64,000 nucleotides of DNA from NCBI GenBank assembly GCA_963790045.1, contig CAWBMS010000013.1, positions 1 through 64,000 of the forward strand, in the 5' to 3' direction. Shown piece after piece: positions 43,248 through 53,555 of the stretch; the stretch's first letter is position 1; the number at the start of each line of letters is the position of its first letter. The DNA is from DATKMP01 sp963790045 (GTDB taxonomy: Bacteria; Bacteroidota; Ignavibacteria; UBA10030). A program made the position numbers and the translations under genes. Below the pieces are notes generated by a model. The model was given only the letters and a program-made list of their open reading frames with translations, was not told the DNA's origin and ran no database searches.

Positions 43248-46011
43248 ATGAAACCTATGGCCATTTTTGTAATCCTCACACTTGTTGCGGCACTTGTGCC
43301 GATGATCGTCTTTGCACAAAAACAAACCGCAAAAGAAAAAGCAGTCAATATCAATATCCCGTACAAAAAAATTTGTGCTCGATAACGGTTTAACGCTGAT
43401 CGTGCACGAAGACCACAAAGCACCGATTGTTGCGGTAAACGTGTGGTACCATGTCGGTTCGAAGAACGAAAAATTCGGGCGCACCGGATTCGCACATTTA
43501 TTTGAACACCTGATGTTCAACGGCAGCGAAAACAATAACGATGATTATTTTCAGGCGATGGAACGCATTGGCGCAACAGATTTGAACGGCACAACCAGCG
43601 AAGACCGTACGAATTATTTTCAGAATGTTCCGACTTCGGCAGTCGATGTTGCCTTGTGGATGGAATCCGACCGGATGGGACATTTGATCGGCGCCATCGA
43701 TCAAGGAAAATTAGATGAACAGCGCGGCGTTGTGCAAAACGAAAAACGCCAAGGAGAAAATCAACCGTATGCCATCGCTGAAGATCTGATCACCAATGCA
43801 ACGTGGCCGACGGAACATCCATATTCTCACACGGTCATCGGTTCGATGGAAGATTTGAACGCTGCTTCGGTGAATGATGTACACGAATGGTTCAAAACAT
43901 ATTACGGCGCGGCAAACGCCACGCTTGTTGTTGCCGGAGATATCGATGCCGATACCGCGCTTGCAAAGGTTAAAAAATATTTCGGCGATATTCCTTCCGG
44001 CCCTCCGGTAGCACATTTTAATTCGTGGGTTGTAAAACGCACCGGTACACAACGGCAAGACGCGCAGGATCGTGTACCGCAAGCACGCATTTACAAAGTT
44101 TGGAACATTCCGCAGCGTGGAACTCCTGAAACATCGTATCTCGATCTCGTCAGCGATGTGCTTGCTTCCGGAAAAACTTCTCGCCTTTACAAACGGTTAG
44201 TGTACGATGATCAAATTGCGACGCAGGTGAATTCGTATTTAGATGACCGCGAGATCGCGGGACAATTTTATATCGAAGTCACAGCAAAGCAAGGCGAAGA
44301 TATGAAAAAAGTCGAGCGTGCGATTGATGAAGAGCTTGCGAAGTTTCTCAAATCCGGCCCGACAGAAAAAGAATTGAATCGCGTGAAGACACAATACAAA
44401 GCCGGATTCATTCGCGGCTTGGAACGCATCGGCGGCTTCGGCGGCAAATCCAATATCCTTGCGATGAGTCAGGTGTATGGCGGAAGCCCGGATGCATGGA
44501 AAATAAATTATCAAAATGTTCTTTCGGCAACGGAAAAGGATTTACAAAAAGCTGCCAACGACTGGCTGAGTGACGGTTCCTATATTTTAACGATCCATCC
44601 GTTCCCCAATTTTTCAACTACGCCAACGGATACGACCGTACGAAAATCGCTTCCCAAGCCGGGAACGCCGCCCGAAGCAACGTTCCCTGCTTTACAGCGT
44701 GCAACGCTTTCCAACGGTCTGAAAATTATTTTTGCAGAACGAAAATCCATTCCCGTCGTCAACTTCAATTTGATGTTCGACGCAGGATATGCCGCTGATC
44801 AATTTGCCGCGCCCGGCACCGCCGCGCTTGCAATGAATATGCTCGACGAAGGCACAACCACACGCAACGCATTGCAGATCAGCGAAGAACTTGCGAACCT
44901 CGGAGCAAATTTGTACACAGGATCGAATCTTGATATGTCCAATCTTTCGCTCTCGGCGTTAAAATCCAATCTTGATGCCTCGCTTGCATTGTATGCCGAT
45001 GTGCTGCTGCATCCGTCATTCCCGAAAGAAGATTTTGATCGTTTGCAAAAGCAAACAATTGCCGGCATTCAACGAGAAAAAACACAACCTGTACAAATGG
45101 GATTGCGCGTACTTCCAAGTCTCCTCTACGGGAAAAATCATGCTTACAGCATCCCGTTCACCGGTTCAGGATCGGAAGAGTCAGTTGCAAAGATGACGCG
45201 AGAAGATATGATAAATTTTTATCAAACATGGCTCAAGCCCAACCATGCAACACTCGTGATTGTCGGCGACATTACGCTTGCTGAATTGCAGCCGAAGTTA
45301 GAAAAATTGTTTGCAGGATGGAAGTCAGGCAACATCCCGCAAAAAAATATCGGCGCCGTTCAATTGCCGACAAAGTCTTCAATTTATATTATAGATAAAC
45401 CCGGCGCGCAGCAATCGATTATTTTCCCTTCAAACATTACGCTGCCGAAAAATAATCCTGACGCGATTGCCATCGAAGCTATGAACACCATCCTGGGCGG
45501 CGCCTTTACCTCTCGCATCAACATGAATTTGCGCGAAGATAAACATTGGTCGTATGGTTCCGGCAGTTTTGTGTATGAGGCACGCGGGCAGCAACCATTC
45601 CTCGCGTACGGCATTGTGCAAACAGATAAAACCAAAGAATCAATGATTGAACTGAATAAAGAACTGCGCAACATTCTCGGCACGCGCCCCGCCACAGCCG
45701 ATGAATTGTTGAAGGTCCAAAACAATATGACGTTGGAATTACCCGGTTCGTGGGAAACCAACAGCAGAGTTGCCGGTTCTATCATTGAAATGGTCCGTTT
45801 CGGTTACAGCGACAACTATTTTTCAACGTACGTCAAAAAAATCAAGAGTTTGACTTTAGATGACATTACTAGAGCAGCAAAGGAAGTCGTGTACCCCGAC
45901 AACATTACGTGGTTAGTCGTTGGCGACCGTGCAAAGATTGAAGCCGGTATCCGCGAGCTTGGATTCGGTGAAGTGCACTTGATCGATACAAATGGAAACG
46001 TGATTCAATAA
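43248..46011 (+). pseudogene. Periplasmic M16 zinc peptidase (tandem domains), frameshift at an A7 run
   Basis: ATG 43248 with GAGGAAGGTAC upstream begins a signal peptide (MKPMAIFVILTLVAALVPMI, ends VFAQ). The frame breaks at A7 43365-43371; with six A it continues YKKFVLDNGLTLIVHEDHKA. The N-terminal domain has the inverted zinc site HLFEHLMF (HxxEH). The C-terminal half-domain (from about FPALQRATLSNGL) lacks the zinc site but has the R-Y pair of the inactive M16 half (FGGSFTS-like GGAFTSRINMNLRE). About 920 residues. The enzyme likely degrades peptides or processes exported proteins in the periplasm. The start at 43312 used by simple gene finding would lack the signal peptide. Confidence 0.88.
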
Positions 46012-46022
46012 TTTTATTAATG

Positions 46023-46060
46023 AATGGGGATAAGATGAATCTTATCCCCATTCGTTCTTC
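46023..46060 (+). terminator. Hairpin terminator after the M16 gene
   Basis: Perfect 12-bp stem AATGGGGATAAG (46023-46034) / CTTATCCCCATT (46041-46052), loop ATGAAT, followed by CGTTCTTCATT. The T-run is imperfect. Confidence 0.65.
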
Positions 46061-46065
46061 ATTCC

Positions 46066-46453
46066 ATGATGTATCGACAACTCACAATATTTCTTTTCCT
46101 TCTTGCTATATCATTTTCATTGTATAGTCAAGAAAAGAATTTATCGACCGACACTGCTGTTACAAATATAAATTTTTTTGTTCCGCCGTTACCTTTTGAA
46201 CGGACGGAATCTACCTCTTCCTCCTTCCTTAACACTTATAACAACAAATTATTCTCTGGAATATTTGCGTGCATCTTTAACTGCACCGCCTTCGCTCACC
46301 GAAAAAACAAATCGTGAACTTCAGGATATCTGGCAACACGAACTTGCCTTACAGAATGAAGGCAAGACATGGAAAACCATTCTCTCTTCTCTAAAAATGG
46401 GGGGAACGGCTTACATGCTTTATGAGCATGTTCGAAAGTATGGGTTGAAATAA
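46066..46453 (+). pseudogene. Small secreted protein, probably frameshifted
   Basis: Frame 1 gives a signal peptide (FLFLLAISFSLYSQ) and mature start KNLSTDTAVTNINFFVPPLP; frame 2 gives NYSLEYLRASLTAPPSLTEK to MLYEHVRKYGLK. Deleting one A near 46247 links them into about 128 residues. The last part has two amphipathic helices. I know no family. It lies 54 bases after the M16 gene and could be its companion. Confidence 0.5.
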
Positions 46454-46687
46454 TTATCTGTTCAATTTTATTTTTATCTCTTTGTTCTTTTGAAATCATT
46501 TAGAAAAAAAATTTCGGAACTGAATTAACATATAAATTCTGTGATCTCTTTCTTATTACTTATCTTTTACAATTCTGGAACTATCACCTGCACCTTTAAT
46601 GCCCGGAGGAGTGCCACCATCACGATACGCTGAGCGACATCTCCATGATTGCAGATTTCATGTTAATCCATTTAAGTAATTATGATA

Positions 46688-48106
46688 TTATTCTACAGGA
46701 AAATATTTTTGAAGAAAACTCATCATTTTATTCCACGAATCAATTTGCGCAGCAGCATTCTCTGAATCCTTACCTCCCACATTTATTTGATCATATTTAT
46801 AATTTACAGTTGGCATTAGATCTGGTCCATAAATAAGATGCCCGGTATTATCATAATTTAAACACACGACTTGATGTTCAAATTTTAAACTGTCTAATCG
46901 ATTTTTAATCATTTGGCACATATCATAAGATGGCCATACCTTATCATCTTTCCCTGCAATCAGTAAAACCGGACCGTTAATTTTTTCAACTTCAATAAGT
47001 GCTGGTTCAATTATCGATTTATCCTCAGTGATAATAGGTTCAAAGATTTCACGAAGTACAATCTGTTTAGAATTGGTGATAAATTTCCAGAAAAATGAAA
47101 AGCCAATATTGCATTTAAGGTAAGGAAGGTCTTTACCATTGAATGTCCATGATGATTTACTGCTAAAACTAGGCCCATTTGGTATTCCCTGCCATCGAAC
47201 ATTACTTGGTACGAATGCTATTGCACCTTTAATATCTCTGCGCATCGATGCTACCAATAAAGCAGCTTCTCCACCTTTTGAAAATCCTAAAATGACAATC
47301 TTATTAGTATCAATGAATTGTTTTTCTTTGGCCCAATTAATTGAATTGAAAAAATATTCAACAGGTATTCTTTCCAGATTCTTGGGAAGATTATCCATGC
47401 CAAAATAACCCAAGGCCAGAACCGCATAACCATGAGAAGAAATTATTTTAGCACGATCGTCCACTTCTTTCATTCCACCACCCGAACCACCTAACATGAT
47501 AACAAGCGGCAAGTTATTTTTGTTTTTGGGATAATAGAAGTTTGCAACCATTTCCTTATTTCTTATCACCTCACAATAAATATCGGGTGTTTCCAACACT
47601 AGTTGAAGTTCATTTTTTGAAATGATCTTTCTGTCTACTTCCAATTGAAAATATATCGTATTCAATTTCAGATTCTTTATTTCAAACGGTAATTCTTCAT
47701 TTCTATAGGATGGTTTTGTCATTGACCAAAAAATACCCAAAGAATCAGCACCTGAATATGTGGCTGATATCGGTATATCATTATTAAGCTGTATTAGTCC
47801 TTTGGTGTCGGTCTTAAAGCAGGCAAATGAATAAATAATATCTTCCCATTTTCTACGATAGGCATGTAATGTAATATTTCTATTTGGCGGTAAATGATCT
47901 AGCATGATATGAATGGAAGTGCCCATCATAACTTTATTTGATGGTTCTATTATTATGCAATCGTCACGGTTTGTTGTATCCGCTTTAATTTTGATAAATT
48001 TAGAGAATTCAGAATCTCTTAATTCATCAGACTTTTGCGGGATATTATACGAACAACCTGATACCATCAGGATGGAAGTCAAAACAAAATAAATTGTGTT
48101 TTTCAT
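46688..48106 (-). CDS. Acyl-CoA thioester hydrolase / BAAT-type lipoprotein
   Basis: About 472 residues from ATG 48106 (MKNTIYFVLTSILMVSG); a longer start at 48142 is unlikely. Lipobox VSGCSYN predicts lipid attachment at Cys18. Residues about 55-170 are an immunoglobulin-like BAAT N-terminal domain. About 200-472 is the BAAT C-terminal hydrolase: oxyanion LVIMLGGSGGGM, nucleophile Ser in VILGFSKGGEAAL, Asp in LIAGKDDKVWPS, His in NTGHLIYG. In bacteria these enzymes hydrolyse acyl thioesters. AT-rich codons compared with neighbours. Transcribed behind an HTH regulator and a membrane protein. Confidence 0.85.
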   Translation of the reverse strand: MKNTIYFVLTSILMVSGCSYNIPQKSDELRDSEFSKFIKIKADTTNRDDCIIIEPSNKVMMGTSIHIMLDHLPPNRNITLHAYRRKWEDIIYSFACFKTDTKGLIQLNNDIPISATYSGADSLGIFWSMTKPSYRNEELPFEIKNLKLNTIYFQLEVDRKIISKNELQLVLETPDIYCEVIRNKEMVANFYYPKNKNNLPLVIMLGGSGGGMKEVDDRAKIISSHGYAVLALGYFGMDNLPKNLERIPVEYFFNSINWAKEKQFIDTNKIVILGFSKGGEAALLVASMRRDIKGAIAFVPSNVRWQGIPNGPSFSSKSSWTFNGKDLPYLKCNIGFSFFWKFITNSKQIVLREIFEPIITEDKSIIEPALIEVEKINGPVLLIAGKDDKVWPSYDMCQMIKNRLDSLKFEHQVVCLNYDNTGHLIYGPDLMPTVNYKYDQINVGGKDSENAAAQIDSWNKMMSFLQKYFPVE

Positions 48107-48158
48107 AAATAATCCTATTAAGTAGTTAATAAAATAAACCATAATGACAAAAAAAATA

Positions 48159-48446
48159 CTATTTGGGATTTATATATTTCTTAAGGTTAATTACATAATT
48201 TTCAAATGCTTTTGTTCCTTTGCAGGTAATTGATATGGTAGTATTTGGATAATTATTTTTAAAAGATTTTTTAACTTGAATATATCCTGCATCTTGTAAT
48301 TTCTTTATCTGAATACTAATGTTTCCAGCCGCAGCATTAGTAGATTCTTTTATAAAAGTAAAATTGGCATCGTCCACTGTCATTAGAATAGAAATTATTG
48401 ACAAACGAAGCTGCGAATGTAATAAGGGATCTAAATCGTTAAACAT
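48159..48446 (-). CDS. Winged-helix transcriptional regulator (HTH_34-type)
   Basis: 95 residues, a single MarR-like winged helix: DPLLHSQLRLSIISILMTVD, recognition-helix region NAAAGNISIQIKKLQDAGYIQV, and wing FKNNYPNTTISITCKG. No sensor domain. The group known as HTH_34 is usually encoded directly downstream of a membrane protein as here (8-base overlap). It likely represses its own operon. Confidence 0.85.
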   Translation of the reverse strand: MFNDLDPLLHSQLRLSIISILMTVDDANFTFIKESTNAAAGNISIQIKKLQDAGYIQVKKSFKNNYPNTTISITCKGTKAFENYVINLKKYINPK

Positions 48447-49032
48447 GTTCCTTCCTATCTGCCCTATTGAGTAAAATCCCAGGAATTATCAATCCTACTA
48501 ACGCTCCTAACATCATGCTAAACCCATGATAATCCCTGCTAACTAAGAAAGTACCGAATCCAATTAAATTCATTAAGATACCTCCAATAAATAGCGGTTT
48601 GAATTTAATGGATGATCCCGTAACAATCATAGATAAAGCAAACAAAATTAAAAATATTGGTGCAAGGGCATCACCAAGTTGCCGACTAAAAAGAAAACCT
48701 AAAACCATAAGGTTTACACCCATCGCCCACCCCAACGTTCCTACTATCCTGCCGATTATAGTATTGGGCAGATTATTCTTTTTTACTTTTCTCCTATCAT
48801 ATATAAATGTATAGATCGCCCCAAGCGGAAATAAAATAACAGTCCATATTATGTCAAATTTCTTGTATAATCCCGTTAATGAAAAAACATACTGACTAAA
48901 AAATACCGTAAACATCAAACAACCCCACAAAACAATTATGTGGCCGTTTTCTTCAAATCTTTTTTTAGTTTCTTCTATTGTCTTTGTAATTAACAAGAGA
49001 CTTCCTTCGGGTGTTAAAGTTGTTTTGTCCAT
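48439..49032 (-). CDS. Membrane protein, HTH_34-linked
   Basis: 197 residues. Cytosolic N-terminus (about 1-32, with KTIEETKKRFEENG), then five helices (about 33-52, 64-80, 102-122, 126-143, 147-187) and a basic tail NRADRKEHV. The combination of a short helical N-terminus and a compact membrane domain suggests a sensor or a small permease. It is the first gene of the three-gene AT-rich operon with the HTH regulator and the BAAT-type enzyme. Confidence 0.7.
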   Translation of the reverse strand: MDKTTLTPEGSLLLITKTIEETKKRFEENGHIIVLWGCLMFTVFFSQYVFSLTGLYKKFDIIWTVILFPLGAIYTFIYDRRKVKKNNLPNTIIGRIVGTLGWAMGVNLMVLGFLFSRQLGDALAPIFLILFALSMIVTGSSIKFKPLFIGGILMNLIGFGTFLVSRDYHGFSMMLGALVGLIIPGILLNRADRKEHV

Positions 49033-49486
49033 TTGTATCCTTTAAATTTAATGAGATATCTATAACAATAAACTAATTAATACTATTAACCATAATATAA
49101 AAAAGCTCGTTCAATGTCAAGAGTTGTGTAAAAATAATTATGCAGCCAGCAATAATATGGGCTTCTCCTTTTCAGATATTCACATCTAGATAAAATACCA
49201 GAGCTCCTATATCCAGTTCCTCATCCTTTTTTCTTCATGATGTTTCATCAGGATTCCTGTAGGAAGTCACCGAAAATTTTTCTATCTTATTCATAGTCGC
49301 AAGTTGCGACAGCCGCATCCGTGCCTTTGGGCATCGGGAGCGGGCATTTGAGACTCGCTCTCCGATGATAAAAAGTAAAGTAGTGCACGGGAACCTCCAG
49401 GACCTTTCTGCAGTTTTTCCCCAGTGTTTCATTTTGCGCCTTCTATCTTTTGCAGCGCGTTTCGTATTTATTTCATAAGGATATTT
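49033..49486. other. Structured leader region upstream of the DEAD-box helicase
   Basis: No gene is supported. A strong hairpin at 49332-49367 (CATCGGGAGCG pairing with CGCTCTCCGATG, one bulged T, 13-base loop) lies 120 bases before the helicase ATG. The region 49270-49440 is GC-rich compared with its surroundings and may be a 5' leader RNA. RNA helicases are often cold-controlled through such leaders; that is only an idea here. Confidence 0.4.
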
Positions 49487-51145
49487 ATGCCTTTTACCAA
49501 ACTTGGCCTTAACGACCAATTAGTGCAGGGAATTCTTGCAACAGGATACTCGACACCAACACCCATTCAATCACAAGCAATTCCATTAGCCGTTGCAGGC
49601 CGCGATATTATCGGATGCGCACAAACGGGCACCGGGAAAACTGCGGCGTTCATGCCGCCGATGCTGAATTTATTTCTCAATCATCCTTCAAACAAAGGAC
49701 ACCTCACACGCGGATTAGTGTTAACACCAACGCGTGAACTTGCACAGCAGGTCGATGAATTTTCTGTTGCCTACGGACGCTTTACAAATTTGCAAAGCAC
49801 CTCTATTTATGGCGGCGTGAATATGAGCAACCAAATCAAACGCCTTCAACGCGGCGTCGATATTGTTGTTGCAACGCCGGGACGATTGTTAGATCACCTC
49901 AATCGCCGCACCGTGAATTTATCACACGTGGAATTTTTAGTGATCGATGAAGCAGATCGCATGTTCGATATGGGATTCATTCAAGATGTGAAAAAAATTA
50001 TATCGTACGTTCCGGCAAAACGCCAAACATTATTGTTTTCGGCGACAATGTCGCCGGAAGTACGATCGCTCGTCGGAGCAATTCAACAAAATCCTGAACA
50101 AATCGAAATCGGCGAACGGCGTAAGCCGGTGGAAACTGTACGGCAAAAATTTTATTCCGTGCCGCAAGATGCAAAAATCGATTTGCTGCTGCATATTTTC
50201 CACACACAGGAATTAGACAGCGTCCTGATTTTCTCGCGCACCAAACATGGCGCAGACCGGATTTCGAAAAAATTAGAACATGCAGGAATAAAATCCGTTG
50301 CAATCCATTCCAACAGAACTCAAGCACAGCGGCAAAACGCACTTGCAGGATTTAAGCAAGGCCGCTATAAAGTGATGGTTGCCACCGATATTGCTGCACG
50401 CGGTATCGATGTTGAAGGCATTTCACACGTCATCAATTACGACACGCCGGCATTTGCAGAAGACTATATTCACCGCATCGGACGGACGGGGCGCGCTTCC
50501 GCTACCGGCGACGCAATAACGTTTGTCGGCAGCGATGAACGAAATTATTTTAAGAAGATCGAACGGTACACCGAGAAAAATTTTGATCTTGCTCCTTATC
50601 CCGGATTTGAACGCTCGAAGAAAGCACCTATTGCGGAGCGGTCGGCAGAAGAAAACTCTTCGCAGGAACGGCGATATGAGCGTTCACGCCAGCATGACGG
50701 ACAACGACGCGATGGAGGACATCGTGATCGTTCACAAAGCAACTTCCGACGCGATGACAAGCCGCGCAGTTTCGCTGAACGAAAGCCGCAGCATGACGGC
50801 GAACGTAATAATGATAAACCACGAGGATTTTCAGAACGAAGACCTCAGCGTAATAATGATGAACGCCGCGAACGTCCGCACGGAACCACACAACACAGCA
50901 ACGATAGACGTGAACGTCCAAAAGGCGGAGTCACACGATATGGCGAGCGTATCGATACGCGCAACCAAGCTGCTCGCGGTACAGAATATCCGAGAAAGCG
51001 TTCCACATTCGTTGATCCATCAAAAGCCAAAGCGCCCGCGCCGGAAACGGACTGGCGTTCGTTAGTAGAATCGATGAGTGAAGAACGCAGCGGCGGCAAG
51101 CTGAAGAAAAAACTGAAGCGCCTGTTCACGCGCGATAAAGAATAA
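49487..51145 (+). CDS. DEAD-box ATP-dependent RNA helicase (RhlE-like)
   Basis: 552 residues from ATG 49487 (MPFTKLGLNDQLVQGI), chosen for AAGG seven bases upstream; a start at 49424 is not supported. Motifs in order: Q motif with GYSTPTPIQSQAIP, AQTGTGKTAAF (I), PTRELAQQ (Ia), TPGRLLDHL (Ib), DEAD (II), SAT (III), STRTKHGADR-like IFSRTKHGADR (IV), ATDIAARGID (V), HRIGRTGRA (VI). From residue 385 on comes a long basic Arg-rich tail (RRPQRNNDERRERPHG), for RNA binding. Such helicases help ribosome assembly and mRNA turnover, often in the cold. Confidence 0.95.
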   Translation: MPFTKLGLNDQLVQGILATGYSTPTPIQSQAIPLAVAGRDIIGCAQTGTGKTAAFMPPMLNLFLNHPSNKGHLTRGLVLTPTRELAQQVDEFSVAYGRFTNLQSTSIYGGVNMSNQIKRLQRGVDIVVATPGRLLDHLNRRTVNLSHVEFLVIDEADRMFDMGFIQDVKKIISYVPAKRQTLLFSATMSPEVRSLVGAIQQNPEQIEIGERRKPVETVRQKFYSVPQDAKIDLLLHIFHTQELDSVLIFSRTKHGADRISKKLEHAGIKSVAIHSNRTQAQRQNALAGFKQGRYKVMVATDIAARGIDVEGISHVINYDTPAFAEDYIHRIGRTGRASATGDAITFVGSDERNYFKKIERYTEKNFDLAPYPGFERSKKAPIAERSAEENSSQERRYERSRQHDGQRRDGGHRDRSQSNFRRDDKPRSFAERKPQHDGERNNDKPRGFSERRPQRNNDERRERPHGTTQHSNDRRERPKGGVTRYGERIDTRNQAARGTEYPRKRSTFVDPSKAKAPAPETDWRSLVESMSEERSGGKLKKKLKRLFTRDKE

Positions 51146-51162
51146 TCATTCCCATCATAATC

Positions 51163-51205
51163 AACGCCATCTTTTCTCAACAAGAAGATGGCGTTTTCAG
51201 TTTCT
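51163..51205 (+). terminator. Intrinsic terminator after the DEAD-box gene
   Basis: Perfect 11-bp stem AACGCCATCTT (51163-51173) / AAGATGGCGTT (51185-51195), then TTCAGTTTCTTCC. Confidence 0.8.
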
Positions 51206-51279
51206 TCCTTCTTGCTTTTCCAATCCTCATTGATGAAATTATAGGTGTAATGACCGAATGTTCATTTTGATGGAATCGT

Positions 51280-52968
51280 ATGAAACCGCTTTCACTTATC
51301 TTCATCCTTACACTGTTTGCTTTTTCCTGCAAACCGAAAGAACAATCAAAACCCGAAAATGATCCAATGACTCTCGCACAACAAATTTCTCGCTTTGCTC
51401 CTACTCCCATCACCGCAGATGTTTCCAAACTTTCCGCGAATGACCGGAAAGCGCTTGAGAAGATTATTGACGCTGCACGATTGATGGATCAAATTTATTT
51501 CCGTCAGGTGTGGAGCGGCAATCCCGATGTGCTGCACCAACTTCAAGCCGACACGACACAGGAAGGCAAAGAGCGGCTCCATTATTTTCAGATCAACATA
51601 AGCCCATGGTCAGCGCTTGACCGCGATACGCCGTTTGTTGCCGGTGTACCAGAGCAGCGTCCCGCCGGAGCAAATTATTATCCAACGGATATGAGTAAAG
51701 AAGAATTCACCGCATGGTTAAATGGATTGCCGGAGAAAGAAAAAGAGCAGGCAACCGGATTTTTCTCTACTATTCATCGCGGCGCTGATGGAAAATTAAA
51801 AAGTGTTCCATATAACGAAGAATATAACGAGTGGCTTACGCCGGCCGCAAAACTTTTGAAAGAAGCTGCCGCATTAACGACAAACAAGACGTTGAAAAAA
51901 TATCTCACCGCGCGCGCCGATGCATTTCTTTCTAACGATTATTATGCAAGCGATGTTGCGTGGATGGAATTGGATGCGCCCATCGACGTAACGATCGGGC
52001 CGTATGAAACGTATATGGATGAATTGTTCAATTACAAAGCAGCGTTTGAAGTGTTTGTTACCTTGCGAGATGAAGTTGAATCGGCAAAGTTAGAAAAGTT
52101 TGGAAGCTACTTACAGGACATCGAAAACAATCTTCCCATCGATCCGAAATACCGCAATCCAAAACTTGCAGCTTTGTCACCGATTCGTGTGGTGGATGTC
52201 GTGTATGCGGCAGGCGAAGGAAACCGCGGCGTGCAAACTGCAGCATACAATCTTCCGAACGATGAGCGTGTCGTGCGTGAAAAAGGATCGAAACGTGTGC
52301 TGCTGAAAAACATGCAGGAAGCAAAATTCAACAAGGTTCTTGTTCCTATTTCCCACCTTGTATTAGATTCAACGCAGCAAAGCAATGTTTCGTTCGATGC
52401 ATTCTTTACACACATTTTGTGTCACGAGTTAATGCACGGGCTCGGACCACACAACATCACGGTCAATGGAAAAGCAACCACCGTCCGCAAAGAATTGCAG
52501 GATTTATATTCCGCCATCGAAGAAGCAAAAGCAGATATTACAGGATTGTTTGCGTTACAGTTATTAATCGACAAAGGATCGCTCGATAAAAAATTAGAAC
52601 AAGAAATGTACACAACATATCTTGCCAGTATGTTTCGCTCCGTACGATTCGGAACCAACGAGGCGCACGGCAAAGGTGTTGCGATCCAATTTAATTATCT
52701 CACTTTAGAAGGCGGAATTACCATTGATGAAACAAGCGGGAAGTTCAGCATCGATCAAAGCAAAATTAAAGATGCTGTCACAAAGTTGACGGGCGAGATT
52801 TTGACATTACAAGCCGAAGGATCCTATGAAAAAGCAAAAGCGCTTTGCGATAGATTCGGTATTATTCATCCTGCTATGCAAAAAGCATTAGACAAACTTT
52901 CGAATATTCCGGTGGATATTGAACCGGAATTTACCTTTGTAAAAAAATCAGTAATTGGAATTCGATAA
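51280..52968 (+). CDS. M49-like (dipeptidyl-peptidase III family) zinc peptidase, lipoprotein
   Basis: 562 residues. Lipobox LFAFSCKP predicts lipidation at Cys17. The zinc site is HILCHELMHGLGPH (H-E-x-x-H), and the third ligand is likely Glu in AIEEAKADITGLFAL, 50-60 residues on, as in the M49 family. Canonical DPP III has HELLGH, with an extra residue between the His pair; here the spacing is normal HExxH. FFSTIHRGADGKLKSVPYNEEY and GPYETYMDELFNYKAAFE match M49-like proteins. It removes dipeptides from peptide N-termini, here in the periplasm. Confidence 0.85.
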   Translation: MKPLSLIFILTLFAFSCKPKEQSKPENDPMTLAQQISRFAPTPITADVSKLSANDRKALEKIIDAARLMDQIYFRQVWSGNPDVLHQLQADTTQEGKERLHYFQINISPWSALDRDTPFVAGVPEQRPAGANYYPTDMSKEEFTAWLNGLPEKEKEQATGFFSTIHRGADGKLKSVPYNEEYNEWLTPAAKLLKEAAALTTNKTLKKYLTARADAFLSNDYYASDVAWMELDAPIDVTIGPYETYMDELFNYKAAFEVFVTLRDEVESAKLEKFGSYLQDIENNLPIDPKYRNPKLAALSPIRVVDVVYAAGEGNRGVQTAAYNLPNDERVVREKGSKRVLLKNMQEAKFNKVLVPISHLVLDSTQQSNVSFDAFFTHILCHELMHGLGPHNITVNGKATTVRKELQDLYSAIEEAKADITGLFALQLLIDKGSLDKKLEQEMYTTYLASMFRSVRFGTNEAHGKGVAIQFNYLTLEGGITIDETSGKFSIDQSKIKDAVTKLTGEILTLQAEGSYEKAKALCDRFGIIHPAMQKALDKLSNIPVDIEPEFTFVKKSVIGIR

Positions 52969-52995
52969 TCATACGCATGGAGTTTAAAATTCAAT

Positions 52996-53535
52996 ATGCC
53001 ACAAACACAAGAAACAAAGAATCAAAAACAATCTCCAGAAAAACGTCGATGGATTATTGGTGTGATCGCTATTCTTATTATCGCAGCAATTGCGTTCATT
53101 GTTATGCCGAAAAAATCACACGATGCCACTTCCGATCCGAGTACACCAATGTTTAAGAAACAAGGCACTCTGACGTTTCTTGGAACAGACAAAAAGCAGA
53201 TTACAACAATCAATATTGAAATTGCTGATGATGACAATAAGCGTGAAGTTGGATTGATGGGCAGGCCGACGATGGAAGAACAGCAGGGAATGCTTTTTAT
53301 TTTCGAGCAGCCACAGATTCAATCATTCTGGATGCACAATACGATTCTTCCGCTCGACATGTTGTTCATTGATACGAATGGAATTATCAAAACCATCCAT
53401 AAGAATACCACACCGTTCAGTGACCAAACATATCAATCAACTTCGCCGGTGATTTATGTTCTGGAAGTATTAGGCGGATTCACCGACAAACACAATATTT
53501 CTGTCGGTGATCGGATTGAATGGAAACGAGAATAA
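52996..53535 (+). CDS. DUF192 protein, membrane-anchored
   Basis: 179 residues. One N-terminal helix (about 19-36, RRWIIGVIAILIIAAIAFIV). Residues about 60-175 are a DUF192 domain: NIEIADDDNKREVGLMGRP, MLFIFEQPQIQSFWMHNTILPLDMLFID, and GDRIEWK at the end. The RP-x-M and WM-x-NT motifs are the family's most conserved. Function unclear, proposed to bind small molecules. It is 27 bases after the M49 gene and likely in the same operon. Confidence 0.9.
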   Translation: MPQTQETKNQKQSPEKRRWIIGVIAILIIAAIAFIVMPKKSHDATSDPSTPMFKKQGTLTFLGTDKKQITTINIEIADDDNKREVGLMGRPTMEEQQGMLFIFEQPQIQSFWMHNTILPLDMLFIDTNGIIKTIHKNTTPFSDQTYQSTSPVIYVLEVLGGFTDKHNISVGDRIEWKRE

Positions 53536-53555
53536 TCGGCGACGACGGAATTCCC

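Noticed and set aside
49235..49519. Minus-strand ORF of 94 aa overlapping the helicase start
   Set aside because: Sequence is low-complexity basic and antisense to the structured leader, and there is no family or ribosome site.
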